Part shown: in pieces, positions 17,069-23,535 of the stretch
Layout: each line of letters begins with the position of its first letter
Position numbering within the stretch: position 1 is the stretch's first letter
From: a virus
Virus record (IMG/VR): IMGVR_UViG_3300031658_000134
Coordinates: 1 to 23,535 of that record
DNA length: 23,535 nucleotides
Strand: one strand, 5' to 3'
Program-made: the position numbers and the translations under genes
Notes under the pieces: generated by a model
Told to the model about the DNA's origin: nothing
Database searches by the model: none
The model's input: the letters and a program-made list of their open reading frames with translations, nothing else

Positions 17069-17413
17069 TTATTTCTGATTTGATATGTGGTACATTTCGT
17101 CACCCGGCTTCCAATAGCTTCTATTAGAATCTTTGCAAATTGCTATGCTGTACCCCTTACGGATTTCTGCTAGCGCAATTTCTACTTCCCCAGCTGTCTT
17201 TAAGTCTTTTACAGACAACGTAGTATATACTTTGTATCTACCTTTTTTACCAGGAGTTTTGTCTCTACCGCTCAACGCTTTCTCTCTGTCCATCTCGCCT
17301 TGTTCAAGAGCTGATTCTGCAGATGACTTTGACGGAGCCTTCTTGTTGCTTACTGCTGGTGCCTGAGTATCTACTCTAGGCTGGCCTGTAACATGTACTG
17401 TTAATCTTTTCAT
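17069..17413 (-). CDS. Hypothetical basic protein with disordered N-terminal half
   Basis: I do not recognise this 114-residue protein. After MKRLTVHVTGQPR it has a low-complexity stretch rich in Ala, Ser, Lys and Glu (about 15-60), probably disordered. A compact C-terminal part follows (KGRYKVYTTLSVKDLK, then AGEVEIALAEIRKGYSIAICKDSN and a closing YWKPGDEMYHIS), which looks like a small alpha/beta domain. There is no signal peptide or membrane segment. It is followed by the terminator at 17033 and lies downstream of the DUF4494-like gene. Its conserved-looking C-terminal half supports a real gene. Confidence 0.6.
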   Translation of the reverse strand: MKRLTVHVTGQPRVDTQAPAVSNKKAPSKSSAESALEQGEMDREKALSGRDKTPGKKGRYKVYTTLSVKDLKTAGEVEIALAEIRKGYSIAICKDSNRSYWKPGDEMYHISNQK

Positions 17414-17548
17414 AATATATCTTAATTTAATTTGGTTAAAATAAAAGGTTCTTGGTTGGTTAAATAAATCTTAATCATAGTGAGGATTTTTAACTCTTAA
17501 CATTCTGCACCGCGTGAAGGTGACCTTTTTAGCAAAACAAGGTGTATA
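17414..17548. other. 135-nt gene-free stretch
   Basis: No reading frame of note is present. It holds the odd palindrome AAGGTGACCTT (17517-17527) and, just 3' of the 65-residue protein gene, a weak ACCTT/AAGGT stem with a 10-nt loop. No copy of the recurrent promoter-like element is seen. It is probably the 3' region of the small gene and the leader of the next. Confidence 0.4.
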
Positions 17549-17746
17549 TTACAACACCTTAATTACATCAGACTTTTTAACTTCGACAACCTCGAATTCA
17601 ACTGAGTCGTTTGCAAAATCCTTATTTACAATTGCTTCTGCATCTGTAACTGATACAGCTGAAACTAAGTAAGCTTCTTTTTTCCACGTTACTTTGTTTC
17701 CTGTGTCCGTGGCAACTTTTACTCTTGCTAAATAATACATATCCAT
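17549..17746 (-). CDS. DUF4494-like small phage protein
   Basis: A 65-residue protein, MDMYYLARVKVATDTGNK..., with KKEAYLVSAVSVTDAEAIV at about 22-40 and FEVVEVKKSDVIKVL at the end. The pattern of a first strand, then an E-x-YLV-A-S-x-x-EAE helix start, then a final strand of alternating Val and charged residues, resembles DUF4494, a family known mainly from Bacteroidota and their phages. This one is short for that family. The function is unknown. It lies 36 nt after the tRNA-like RNA; a TATATT core with an A-rich leader stands 24 nt before its ATG, without the CGGAAA block of the other promoter-like sites. Confidence 0.6.
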   Translation of the reverse strand: MDMYYLARVKVATDTGNKVTWKKEAYLVSAVSVTDAEAIVNKDFANDSVEFEVVEVKKSDVIKVL

Positions 17747-17782
17747 AACTTTTTCTTTTTTTTATTTTTAATATAATAATAA

Positions 17783-18000
17783 CTATGCGGTGGGATTCGA
17801 ACCCACAGTTTTTCAAGCACTAATTGTGTTGGCTAAAAACTTAAAAAAGCCATATAGTTCCTGCGCTCTTTAGGAACTTGAGGACGATATTATCGCCTCG
17901 GTTTAACCTAGTTGATTACAAGTAATCGTTAAGGTTGCGTATCTCCAAGATGGTACTTCATGTTTTATATTCACGTCAACCATCATTCCGCCACGCATAG
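17783..18000 (-). tRNA. tRNA-like RNA with a long structured insert (possible intron-bearing tRNA)
   Basis: Minus strand. The ends pair perfectly as a 7-bp acceptor: CTATGCG at 18000-17994 with CGCATAG at 17789-17783. After T8-G9 comes a tRNA D arm: GCG, a loop with A14 and GG (GAATGATGGTTGA), then CGT. This resembles type II tRNA-Leu. A canonical T arm, GTGGG-TTCGAAT-CCCAC, occupies 17806-17790. CCA is not encoded. Between the D and T arms lie about 160 nt instead of 30-50. They fold into successive hairpins: AACCT/AGGTT (17905-17936) enclosing GATTAC/GTAATC, GAGG-CGAT/ATCG-CCTC (17880-17899), GTTCCT/AGGAAC (17857-17877) and AGTTTTT/AAAAACT (17807-17841). I could not place the anticodon arm or splice sites. 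The RNA starts 6 nt beyond the recA stop codon. It could be an intron-containing tRNA or a tRNA mimic. Confidence 0.65.
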
Positions 18001-18005
18001 CATTA

Positions 18006-19133
18006 TTATCCTATTGGCACATCGCCGTTTCCTATTTCGATATCATCGATACCTAAATTTTCTGTTTGATATGCCATTATCAATGTTTCACAAATCTTCT
18101 TATAGATTCTGTCTTTCCTTTCGGGGTCTGAAAGAACCAGTCTTTCAAAGTCTTTTGACAGAAACTTTATCTCTTTACCAGATACCTCATCAGTATAAGT
18201 ATACCACGATCCCCCTTGTTTTATGAGACTATAGTCTTTTAATACCTGAAGCCATCCACCAAAGTCATCTATTCCAGATTCGAAATAAATGTTGAACTCC
18301 GCTTCTCTTAACGGTGGTCCCATACGGTTCTTTACAACCTTAGCTTTAGTTTTAATACCTATAACTTGTTCTTTACCCTGAACCTTTGCTTTAATCTGGC
18401 CTGCAGCCTTAAGTCTTAATCTGCAACTAGCGTGGAATTGTATTGCTTTACCACCTGAAGTAGTATATTTGTCACCAAACATAACACCTAGCTTTTCCCT
18501 TAGCTGGTTTGTAAAGATCAAACATACTCTTTCTCTACCAATTAACTGTGTGATCTTTCTCATTCCTTTTGACAATACAATTGCTTTTGATGTAGCCCAA
18601 CCTTCTTTGTCATAATCCTGAGCTTGTTCAATCTTTGTAGTTGCTGCAGCTACTGAATCTACTGCAATTGATACCAATCGGTTTTTGTCTGATTCTTTAA
18701 CCTTTAAAATTATATTTTCAATAACTTCAAAGATATCTTCTACAGCCTCGAGTTGTATATAAAGCATTTTGCCTACGTCCATTCCTATAGCAGATAAAAA
18801 GTCTTCGTTCATAGCATTTTCAGTATCTATGTATACAGCAAGACCTCCCATTTTCTGGGTGTTTGCAAGGCAGTGGGCGGCAATTAGTGATTTACCAGAG
18901 GCTTCCATTCCAGTAATTTCGGTAATTCTACCTACAGGTAAACCACCATTGGGCCTATTAGAAATAGCTAGGTCAAGTAGAGATGAACCTGTACTTATCC
19001 ATTCAGTCAAGTCGGTGGGAGTGTCTTCCTCACCATCAAGAAAGTATGCAACTTTCATTCCTTTGAACTGTTTGTTTAATGAGTCAGCTAATACGCTGGC
19101 CAACTCATCTCTATTTTTCTTATCCTTTGCCAT
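18006..19133 (-). CDS. recA: RecA recombinase
   Basis: A 375-residue RecA-family recombinase that forms filaments on single-stranded DNA and drives strand exchange for recombination-dependent replication and repair. Walker A is GMEASGKS (75-82), the catalytic Glu is E105 in YIDTENAM, and Walker B ends at D159 (VSIAVDS). Loop L2 contains TTSGGKAIQFHASCRLRL. The insert CRLRLKAAGQIKAKVQGKEQ and the C-terminal region differ from bacterial housekeeping RecA, so this is a phage lineage closer to bacterial RecA than to T4 UvsX by motif layout. The tail ends with an acidic DDIEIGNGD. It follows SSB by 11 nt, giving a compact SSB-RecA pair, and precedes the tRNA-like RNA. Confidence 0.96.
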   Translation of the reverse strand: MAKDKKNRDELASVLADSLNKQFKGMKVAYFLDGEEDTPTDLTEWISTGSSLLDLAISNRPNGGLPVGRITEITGMEASGKSLIAAHCLANTQKMGGLAVYIDTENAMNEDFLSAIGMDVGKMLYIQLEAVEDIFEVIENIILKVKESDKNRLVSIAVDSVAAATTKIEQAQDYDKEGWATSKAIVLSKGMRKITQLIGRERVCLIFTNQLREKLGVMFGDKYTTSGGKAIQFHASCRLRLKAAGQIKAKVQGKEQVIGIKTKAKVVKNRMGPPLREAEFNIYFESGIDDFGGWLQVLKDYSLIKQGGSWYTYTDEVSGKEIKFLSKDFERLVLSDPERKDRIYKKICETLIMAYQTENLGIDDIEIGNGDVPIG

Positions 19134-19144
19134 ATTATTTCCTC

Positions 19145-19897
19145 TTATTCGTTAAATAAATCATCGAATGCAGTTTCAACATCTTTCGTTGATGATACAC
19201 CTGTTGATGTTGCCGTTGATTGTACCGGTGCAGCCTGCTCACCTCCGTCAGGATTAAGCCATTCTTCAAGTACAGCTTTCAAATCATCATACGAATTCTT
19301 TCTAAAGATTTCGAAGATTTCTTTCTGTCCGCTAACAATCTTGTCAGCAATGTTTGCATCTTCTGTTGCAGCTGTCATGTTTGGTTTAACACGGATTGCT
19401 GTTTTAGGGTAGTTGCCAACTCCTTCAGCAGGAGTAAATTCTACAGAAATATCTCTACCTGATTTTACATCTGTAATATCACCATAGTCTGGATCTGAAA
19501 TAAATCCTAATAGTTCTGTATATACTTGCTTACCGAATCCCCAGTACTTAACGCCTTCTGATTCCTGTCCTCTTACGATAACTGGTACATAACATCTCAT
19601 TTTTGGTGAAAGCTTTCTTGCCAATTTAAAGTCATCTGATTTCCCAGTAGCTCTTAGTTTTCCTGCAAATTCCTCTACCGGATCTGGCTCGCCATACGTG
19701 ATTGGTGATAAGTAATTCTTTTTACCTAAGTCGTAATGAAAATACATTTCGATAAAAGGATTCTCCTTGTTGTGTTGGTAAGGTACAATTCTTACTTGGT
19801 TTTTACCTGGTTCAGGTTTCCACAAGTTATCTTGTCTTCCTGTTTGTGTTTGTAAGTTGTTTAACTTACGTCTGATTGCGTCTAAATCAATAGCCAT
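19145..19897 (-). CDS. Single-stranded DNA-binding protein, gp32-like
   Basis: The 250-residue protein has the T4 gp32 arrangement. A basic N-terminal cooperativity region (MAIDLDAIRRKLNNLQ) is followed by an OB core with NQVRIVPYQ, FIEMYFHYDLGKKNYLSP and YVPVIVRGQESEGVKYWGFGKQVY. A linker leads to an acidic tail ending ETAFDDLFNE, where gp32 contacts partner proteins. The gp32 zinc-binding cysteines are absent (a single Cys remains), as in many marine relatives. It coats unwound DNA and coordinates helicase, polymerase and recombinase. It is transcribed from the element at 19926-19958 and followed by recA. An AACAGGAG Shine-Dalgarno supports the start. Confidence 0.9.
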   Translation of the reverse strand: MAIDLDAIRRKLNNLQTQTGRQDNLWKPEPGKNQVRIVPYQHNKENPFIEMYFHYDLGKKNYLSPITYGEPDPVEEFAGKLRATGKSDDFKLARKLSPKMRCYVPVIVRGQESEGVKYWGFGKQVYTELLGFISDPDYGDITDVKSGRDISVEFTPAEGVGNYPKTAIRVKPNMTAATEDANIADKIVSGQKEIFEIFRKNSYDDLKAVLEEWLNPDGGEQAAPVQSTATSTGVSSTKDVETAFDDLFNE

Positions 19898-19925
19898 TTT
19901 GTTCTCCTGTTTTAATTATTATTTA

Positions 19926-19958
19926 GTTAATATAACAAAAATAATTTACATTATAAAA
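19926..19958 (-). promoter_or_regulatory. Recurrent promoter-like element, copy 6 (SSB-recA operon)
   Basis: On the minus strand: TTTTATAATGTAAATTATTTTT, GTTATATTAAC. The TATATT core at 19934-19929 lies 32 nt before the SSB ATG. The TCGGAAA block is replaced by TAAAT, so this copy is weaker than those at 4519 and 21393. Confidence 0.45.
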
Positions 19959-20967
19959 CTTTTTGTAAGTTATTTTTGTATTTTTTTAAGTAGCCTTGTA
20001 CTGCTAGCTCTTTATGTTTTGCTTCTACAACAACATCGATGTCAAGTCCATAGTCATGAATCTTGTCTACTATAAGATCTGAATGAGCTTGAACTCTTAT
20101 CTTGCTTACGTCATGATGCAGCTTATGTATTGTGGGAAAGTCTGATAGTGTACTTTCAGTTATTTTATTTTTTGCCATTATGTCCTCTATAATTAGAGCA
20201 TGCTCTCGTCTGCGGGATTCTGAATAGTGAGTGCAGGGCTTTACATCACCCCATGTTGATGCTGCAAGTTTTAGTGCCTCCTCTTCTGTTTGACCTCCAG
20301 TACAGAATTGGTGATGGTGATAATCAAAAACAATAGGTATACCTACACGTCTATACACACCTTCGTATAAATCTCTGACAGAATACATGCTAGCTTTATC
20401 GTCGTTTTCAACTGTTAATCTTGATTTTGCAGAGTCCGATAGTTTTTCAAAGTTATTGCAAAATCTAACAAGTGCAGTCTCCTTGTTTCCATAGGCTCCA
20501 CCAACATGTATATTTATTTTTGCCATGCGTGATCTTGGCAAACCCATAAGATCCATTATCTGTCCGGACTTATTTAATTCGTTCCATGCGCCATCAACAA
20601 CTTTTTGAGTAGGAGATGCAAGCACTGTAAACTGCCCGGGGTGGAATGAAAGACGCTGGCCGTAGCCTTGTGCGAGATCACCTGCTTTTTTTAATAGCGC
20701 TGATAGTTCTTTATAATCTGGTAAGTCTTTAAATTCGTATTCAGACATCCAAGGGTATATTTCGCTAGACATACGAAATACTTTTATTCCATTGTCTTCG
20801 TTCCATTGAATAATCTTTATAAGATCTTTTGTATTTTCTATACACAGCTCTGATACATAGTCTAAACCTTTTGCATCAAATGTGCGTCTGATCATAGACC
20901 TTCCTGTGTATATACCTTGTTTTCTTAAGTGCATGTTTATACATGCGTATCCTAGTTGTTTTGCCAT
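19951..20967 (-). CDS. uvsE: UV damage endonuclease (UvdE/UVDE)
   Basis: A 338-residue member of the UVDE family, which nicks DNA 5' to UV photoproducts and some other lesions, starting an alternative excision repair path independent of UvrABC. The TIM-barrel start LGYACINM is at 5-12. Metal-site motifs are visible in order: MSSEIYPW, LSFHPGQF, INIHVGGAYGNKE, LTVENDDK and FDYHHHQFC. Length matches bacterial UVDE (~300-340). The enzyme protects DNA from sunlight damage, which fits a phage of surface waters. It stands alone: the membrane-protein gene ends 31 nt before it and SSB has its own upstream element. A TATATT core lies only 8 nt before the ATG with no Shine-Dalgarno, so the message may be leaderless. 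Confidence 0.95.
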   Translation of the reverse strand: MAKQLGYACINMHLRKQGIYTGRSMIRRTFDAKGLDYVSELCIENTKDLIKIIQWNEDNGIKVFRMSSEIYPWMSEYEFKDLPDYKELSALLKKAGDLAQGYGQRLSFHPGQFTVLASPTQKVVDGAWNELNKSGQIMDLMGLPRSRMAKINIHVGGAYGNKETALVRFCNNFEKLSDSAKSRLTVENDDKASMYSVRDLYEGVYRRVGIPIVFDYHHHQFCTGGQTEEEALKLAASTWGDVKPCTHYSESRRREHALIIEDIMAKNKITESTLSDFPTIHKLHHDVSKIRVQAHSDLIVDKIHDYGLDIDVVVEAKHKELAVQGYLKKYKNNLQKVL

Positions 20968-20971
20968 ATTC

Positions 20972-21001
20972 TATAATATAATAAATTTATTTGACATACT
21001 A
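20972..21001 (-). promoter_or_regulatory. Recurrent promoter-like element, weak copy 8 (uvsE)
   Basis: On the minus strand: TAGTATGTCAAATAAATTTATTATATTATAGAATATG, shown here as TATGTCAAA, spacer, TTATATT and the start codon. The core is at 20980-20975. It keeps TATGTC and TATATT but not the GG or the TTTG run, and it overlaps the preceding gene's stop codon. Confidence 0.35.
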
Positions 21002-21349
21002 TGCTGATTTCCAAAAAAGTTGCACACAAATTATGCCTGCTGATAGTATTAATGATGTTAGAGTTTTTAGAGTTATACCTTCGCCCATGAAGTACCAAGT
21101 AAGTACAGCATAAGAACTTATGCCTAATGCAAAGCCCATAAATCTACCTGGCCATAAAAGACCGTCGAAATGACCTACCATAAGTTTAGTACCTACAATA
21201 AACATATAAGAAATTACGCTTCCTAGTCCTACTGACAATAAAATTGGGTGTTTGTCAAACCATTTCCAGATAAACTGGCCGTTTGTTTGGAACCAGATTA
21301 GAGACTGGCCGGTAAAGAATAGCAGTATTGCTAGTGTCAATTTGCTCAT
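20999..21349 (-). CDS. Small multi-spanning membrane protein
   Basis: A 116-residue hydrophobic protein with four probable transmembrane helices, at about 3-21, 35-55, 65-89 and 95-114, joined by short loops. FTGQSLIWFQTNGQFIWKWF lies between the first two. No catalytic motif is seen. The size and helix count resemble small drug/metabolite-transporter-like proteins, but the similarity is only in layout. It would sit in the host inner membrane. A strong copy of the recurrent promoter-like element lies 44 nt upstream. Similar short membrane proteins occur in large marine phages without an assigned role. Confidence 0.7.
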   Translation of the reverse strand: MSKLTLAILLFFTGQSLIWFQTNGQFIWKWFDKHPILLSVGLGSVISYMFIVGTKLMVGHFDGLLWPGRFMGFALGISSYAVLTWYFMGEGITLKTLTSLILSAGIICVQLFWKSA

Positions 21350-21382
21350 TTGTTATTTGTCTTTGTTATTAAGTAATTTTTA

Positions 21383-21412
21383 ATTATATATAAATATAAC
21401 AAAACTTTCCGA
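21383..21412. repeat. 30-nt perfect direct repeat, copy B
   Basis: Identical over 30 bases to 4509-4538. It contains GTTATATT and the TCGGAAA block on the minus strand. A 17-kb separation and equivalent positions ahead of genes suggest selection on the sequence as a regulatory site. Confidence 0.9.
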
Positions 21413-21422
21413 TATATGGAAA
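21391..21422 (-). promoter_or_regulatory. Recurrent promoter-like element, copy 7 (membrane protein)
   Basis: On the minus strand: TTTCCATATATCGGAAA, spacer GTTTT, GTTATATT. The TTTCC/GGAAA arms form a perfect dyad with a 7-nt loop, followed by GTTTTG, so it might also weakly terminate the upstream transcript. The core at 21398-21393 is 44 nt before the ATG at 21349. Confidence 0.6.
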
Positions 21423-21439
21423 TTTTTAAGGGTTTTTTT

Positions 21440-21455
21440 CAAAAAGTTATTAACA
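21440..21455. repeat. 16-nt repeat at a gene end, copy B
   Basis: CAAAAAGTTATTAACA, identical to 7977-7992. It begins 2 nt past the stop codon at 21457-21459 on the minus strand and lies ahead of the promoter-like element at 21422, the same arrangement as the other copy. Confidence 0.5.
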
Positions 21456-21456
21456 A

Positions 21457-21858
21457 CTATCGTTTTACTTTAATGTAAATCACTTCTTTTACTGTAGTAT
21501 CTATTCTTTGTAAACCTTCATCACTTGTCACTAATATAGAATTTCTATAGTTATCCCACTCTAACTGAAAATGGTTATCTAGTACTCCATTGTTACACAA
21601 TTTAATACATTCATTCAATGCGTTAATAGTATACAAAGTATTTGTTTGTTTTTTCCTATGCAGTGATATTGTATCTGATATAATTTCTACTCGCTGTGAT
21701 GAGTCTATATTATATGTACACATCAACTCTGATTTGTTTTGTTCGTTGTTTAATATAAACAGCTTGTTATATAGAATATCATATGTATCTATAATTTTAT
21801 CTACAGTTTTTGTAAGGAACTTTGTCTTTGTAAATGTGCACAGTAATTGAGTTCTCAT
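21457..21858 (-). CDS. Conserved-looking hypothetical protein
   Basis: A 133-residue protein beginning MRTQLLCTFTKTKFLTKTVDKIIDTYDI. Alternating strands and helices with charged and hydrophobic residues suggest a compact alpha/beta fold. NKLFILNNEQNKSELMCTYNI (32-52) and VTSDEGLQRIDTTVKEVIYIKV near the end look like well-formed strands. I believe similar proteins occur in large marine tailed phages, but I cannot name a function. No signal peptide or membrane helix is present. The start ATG overlaps the end of the upstream large gene by one base, so the two are translationally coupled. Confidence 0.7.
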   Translation of the reverse strand: MRTQLLCTFTKTKFLTKTVDKIIDTYDILYNKLFILNNEQNKSELMCTYNIDSSQRVEIISDTISLHRKKQTNTLYTINALNECIKLCNNGVLDNHFQLEWDNYRNSILVTSDEGLQRIDTTVKEVIYIKVKR

Positions 21859-23535
21859 TATATCTTTCCTAACACTGATGTTCCAGAGTCAAACCCTGTA
21901 CCTGATACTGAAAATGCCAATGTATATGGTTTACCTGATCTTAAATCGACTTTAGTATACTTTGTGCCTTTAGATGTAATTGAATGTAGTATCCAAACTT
22001 TGACTGATGTGTGGCCTTTTCCTTTCTGAGGTGATGATTCTACAACAACACCTGGAACGTATTTTCCACCTTTTACAGCATCTTTCATATCCATAGCATT
22101 AAGTCTGTCTTCTTTATACTCTTTCCCGCTTTTAAGATATGACCAAGCTGTTCCTTTCATACCTTCTGTACCATATACTTTAAACATTGGTAAATCTGTT
22201 TTTCCAAAATACATTTCTTTTTCTAAATCTACAAATTCTTCTAGTATTTTTGATACTTCTTTTATAGTTCCTTTTGAATTTGACAGCATTGCATTTAAAT
22301 GTTCATATGCCATGTAGTTTACCATTAACTTAACAGTCAATTCCACTCCGTGATTAAGTGATGATATTTTTGGTACTTGTGGCCCTGCAGAAATTTTAGT
22401 CATGTCTATTCCATCATCAGGTGGAGATGTTAATCCTTTCAATATTTTGAATTGTGCGGTTGCTTCAGCTGCTAAGCTGTTTATTTCTTTAGTGTCACCT
22501 TGTAATGCTAGCTTTCCAACCACAGCAGCATATTCACTATAACTATATCTTGGCTTTTTGGCTTCATCAAGTCGTTTCACTGCGCTGTTGAATCTCTTCT
22601 TCATAAAGCTATCTAAGCTTGGTGATGGCTTGTCTGTCTTTGTTTTAAGTGCTGACATTATAGAACTACCAAATGATGAAATTTTGGTATTGATCTTGTT
22701 CATTGCTGCTGTGAATGTATCTTTGATCCACTTGAGGCCTTGATTAAAATATTGTGCTAGACCTTCATTTAATAAAAATTCTTTATCGGCGTGCTCCTGA
22801 GATTCTTTTGTTAAACGAATTCTCCATGTGTCCATCGGGCTTGATAGACCATACATGTCTGAAAATGCTTGCTGTATTCTACCTAGCTGTGCCCCGCCTT
22901 CTTTTGCCTTGTTACTTACTTGATAGAATTCTATGCCTGATTCTGTTTTGCACTTACCTTTCCCATCAAATGTAACTTTCTCAGTTTCAATTTGTGAAAT
23001 TAAAGCTGCTGGTGAGCCGTTAAGAATTATAGTGTCGGCTGTGTTATCTTTAAACCCAGTGCTGTCTAAGTTGCTGTTTTTATATCCGGCTTTATAATAC
23101 TTTTGTATGCTGCTATGTATGAAATTCCAGTTTTTATCGATGCCGTGTGATTGTGCAAATTTATATACGCCATTGGCAATTTCCAAAGCTTTTATTAAAT
23201 CGGGTATGCCTTCTATCGCTAACAGTGCAGATTTCCCACCGTACTCACTCCCTTTATTTAAAGCCGCTTTGAAAGCACTAATTGCAGAGTCAACGTCTGA
23301 CTGTTCTGCTTTACCACTCATTATCTTGTTATAGTAAGGATTCGGATCAAAGTATAGGCCTGTACAAGCAGCTGATTCGAATGTAGCATCTCCCCATTTT
23401 ATCTTGAATGGTGATTTTTTGCTTGATGCGTTTTTAAACAGCTTTGACATTTTGTTCATAGAGCCATAAATTTTATATACTGTACTTCCTGCTTTAATAT
23501 ATGCGGTTTTTATGTCTTTAGTACCACCTATATCT
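21858..23535 (-). CDS. Large phage protein of unknown function, 5' end outside the window
   Basis: A 533-residue stretch follows an ATG at 23459, but the same frame stays open through the right edge (upstream codons read DIGGTKDIKTAYIKAGSTVY and on). The real start is therefore probably outside the window and the protein longer. Two regions stand out. KIKWGDATFESAAC near residue 18 is an ordered start after a Lys-rich stretch. NTADTIILNGSP (about 144-155), followed ~25-45 residues later by GIEFYQVSNKAKEGGAQLGRI, recalls the Asp...(E/Q)xK spacing of PD-(D/E)XK nuclease-like folds; I hold this loosely because the catalytic Glu is not clear. The centre is helical (MSALKTKTDKPSPSLDSFMKKRF), and the C terminus is beta-rich and Gly-rich. 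It could be a virion or DNA-associated protein. Confidence 0.6.
   Translation of the reverse strand, partial: DIGGTKDIKTAYIKAGSTVYKIYGSMNKMSKLFKNASSKKSPFKIKWGDATFESAACTGLYFDPNPYYNKIMSGKAEQSDVDSAISAFKAALNKGSEYGGKSALLAIEGIPDLIKALEIANGVYKFAQSHGIDKNWNFIHSSIQKYYKAGYKNSNLDSTGFKDNTADTIILNGSPAALISQIETEKVTFDGKGKCKTESGIEFYQVSNKAKEGGAQLGRIQQAFSDMYGLSSPMDTWRIRLTKESQEHADKEFLLNEGLAQYFNQGLKWIKDTFTAAMNKINTKISSFGSSIMSALKTKTDKPSPSLDSFMKKRFNSAVKRLDEAKKPRYSYSEYAAVVGKLALQGDTKEINSLAAEATAQFKILKGLTSPPDDGIDMTKISAGPQVPKISSLNHGVELTVKLMVNYMAYEHLNAMLSNSKGTIKEVSKILEEFVDLEKEMYFGKTDLPMFKVYGTEGMKGTAWSYLKSGKEYKEDRLNAMDMKDAVKGGKYVPGVVVESSPQKGKGHTSVKVWILHSITSKGTKYTKVDLRSGKPYTLAFSVSGTGFDSGTSVLGKI

Noticed and set aside
17517-17527. 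Operator from the palindrome AAGGTGACCTT
   Set aside because: It is a single short odd palindrome with no second copy and no obvious promoter next to it; not enough to claim regulation.
17783-17858. A short conventional tRNA ending at the same T arm
   Set aside because: CTATATG near 17855 pairs with CGCATAG only with a mismatch and a wobble. No D arm with GG and no anticodon loop with T33 can be drawn in between, so the longer form with the perfect acceptor is preferred.
17807-17993. Typical group I intron inside the tRNA-like gene
   Set aside because: The insert is small for this class and I could not find the paired P7-type core sequences or a convincing P1 splice site. A minimal or new intron type is not excluded.
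17783-18000. tmRNA (ssrA)
   Set aside because: The ends and T arm fit, but the acceptor starts C1-G72 without the G3-U70 alanine determinant. The D region has a normal D stem and no GGATTCGAC-type loop, and no resume codon with an Ala-Ala-stop tag frame is visible.

Overview
This AT-rich window is a replication, nucleotide-metabolism and repair region of a large tailed bacteriophage. Every convincing gene lies on the minus strand, packed with short overlaps, so the genes read from high to low coordinates. The host is inferred to be a Bacteroidota member, probably flavobacterial and aquatic. The reasons are a secreted protein ending in what looks like a type IX secretion (T9SS) sorting domain, a DUF4494-like protein, and several genes without a clear Shine-Dalgarno sequence. 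No capsid, tail or terminase gene is recognisable here.

Layout in transcription order. 23535-20999: a large unrecognised protein whose 5' end is outside the window, a conserved hypothetical protein and a small membrane protein. 20967-18006: repair and recombination, with UV damage endonuclease, a gp32-like single-strand binding protein and RecA. 18000-17783: a tRNA-like RNA of about 218 nt with perfect acceptor pairing, a D arm and a T arm, but a long structured insert. 17746-17069: two small proteins, then a clear intrinsic terminator. 16986-14592: 5'-3' exonuclease and DnaB-type helicase. 14515-9511: class II ribonucleotide reductase, an FAD oxidoreductase, an all-alpha NTP pyrophosphatase/HAD fusion, trimeric dUTPase, a hypothetical protein and a P-loop nucleotide kinase. 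9502-7987: an RmlD-like sugar-nucleotide reductase and a short thymidylate-synthase-fold protein. 7902-4549: a family C DNA polymerase (DnaE). 4492-1064: a ThyX-like protein, a Cys-rich orphan, GroES and GroEL. 1062-85: the putative T9SS cargo, a zinc-ribbon protein and a DUF3310 protein. A further gene starts at 33 and runs off the left edge.

The replisome resembles a cellular one (DnaE, DnaB-like helicase, FEN-type nuclease, RecA) but uses a T4-type gp32-like SSB. The nucleotide genes form a coherent pool-remodelling set. The thymidylate-synthase-fold protein carries Asp where thymidylate synthase has its dUMP-reading Asn, as dCMP hydroxymethylases do. With the dCTPase-like fusion and a small dNMP kinase, this parallels the T4 gp42/gp56/gp1 route to 5-hydroxymethylcytosine. 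That is a hypothesis and is not demonstrated.

An intergenic element (minus-strand consensus roughly TATNTCGGAAA-N5-GTTATATT) recurs upstream of seven or eight genes, including a perfect 30-nt repeat at 4509 and 21383. It probably marks a phage-specific promoter class. No gap longer than 300 bases lacks a feature, and I saw no CRISPR array, insertion sequence or integrase.
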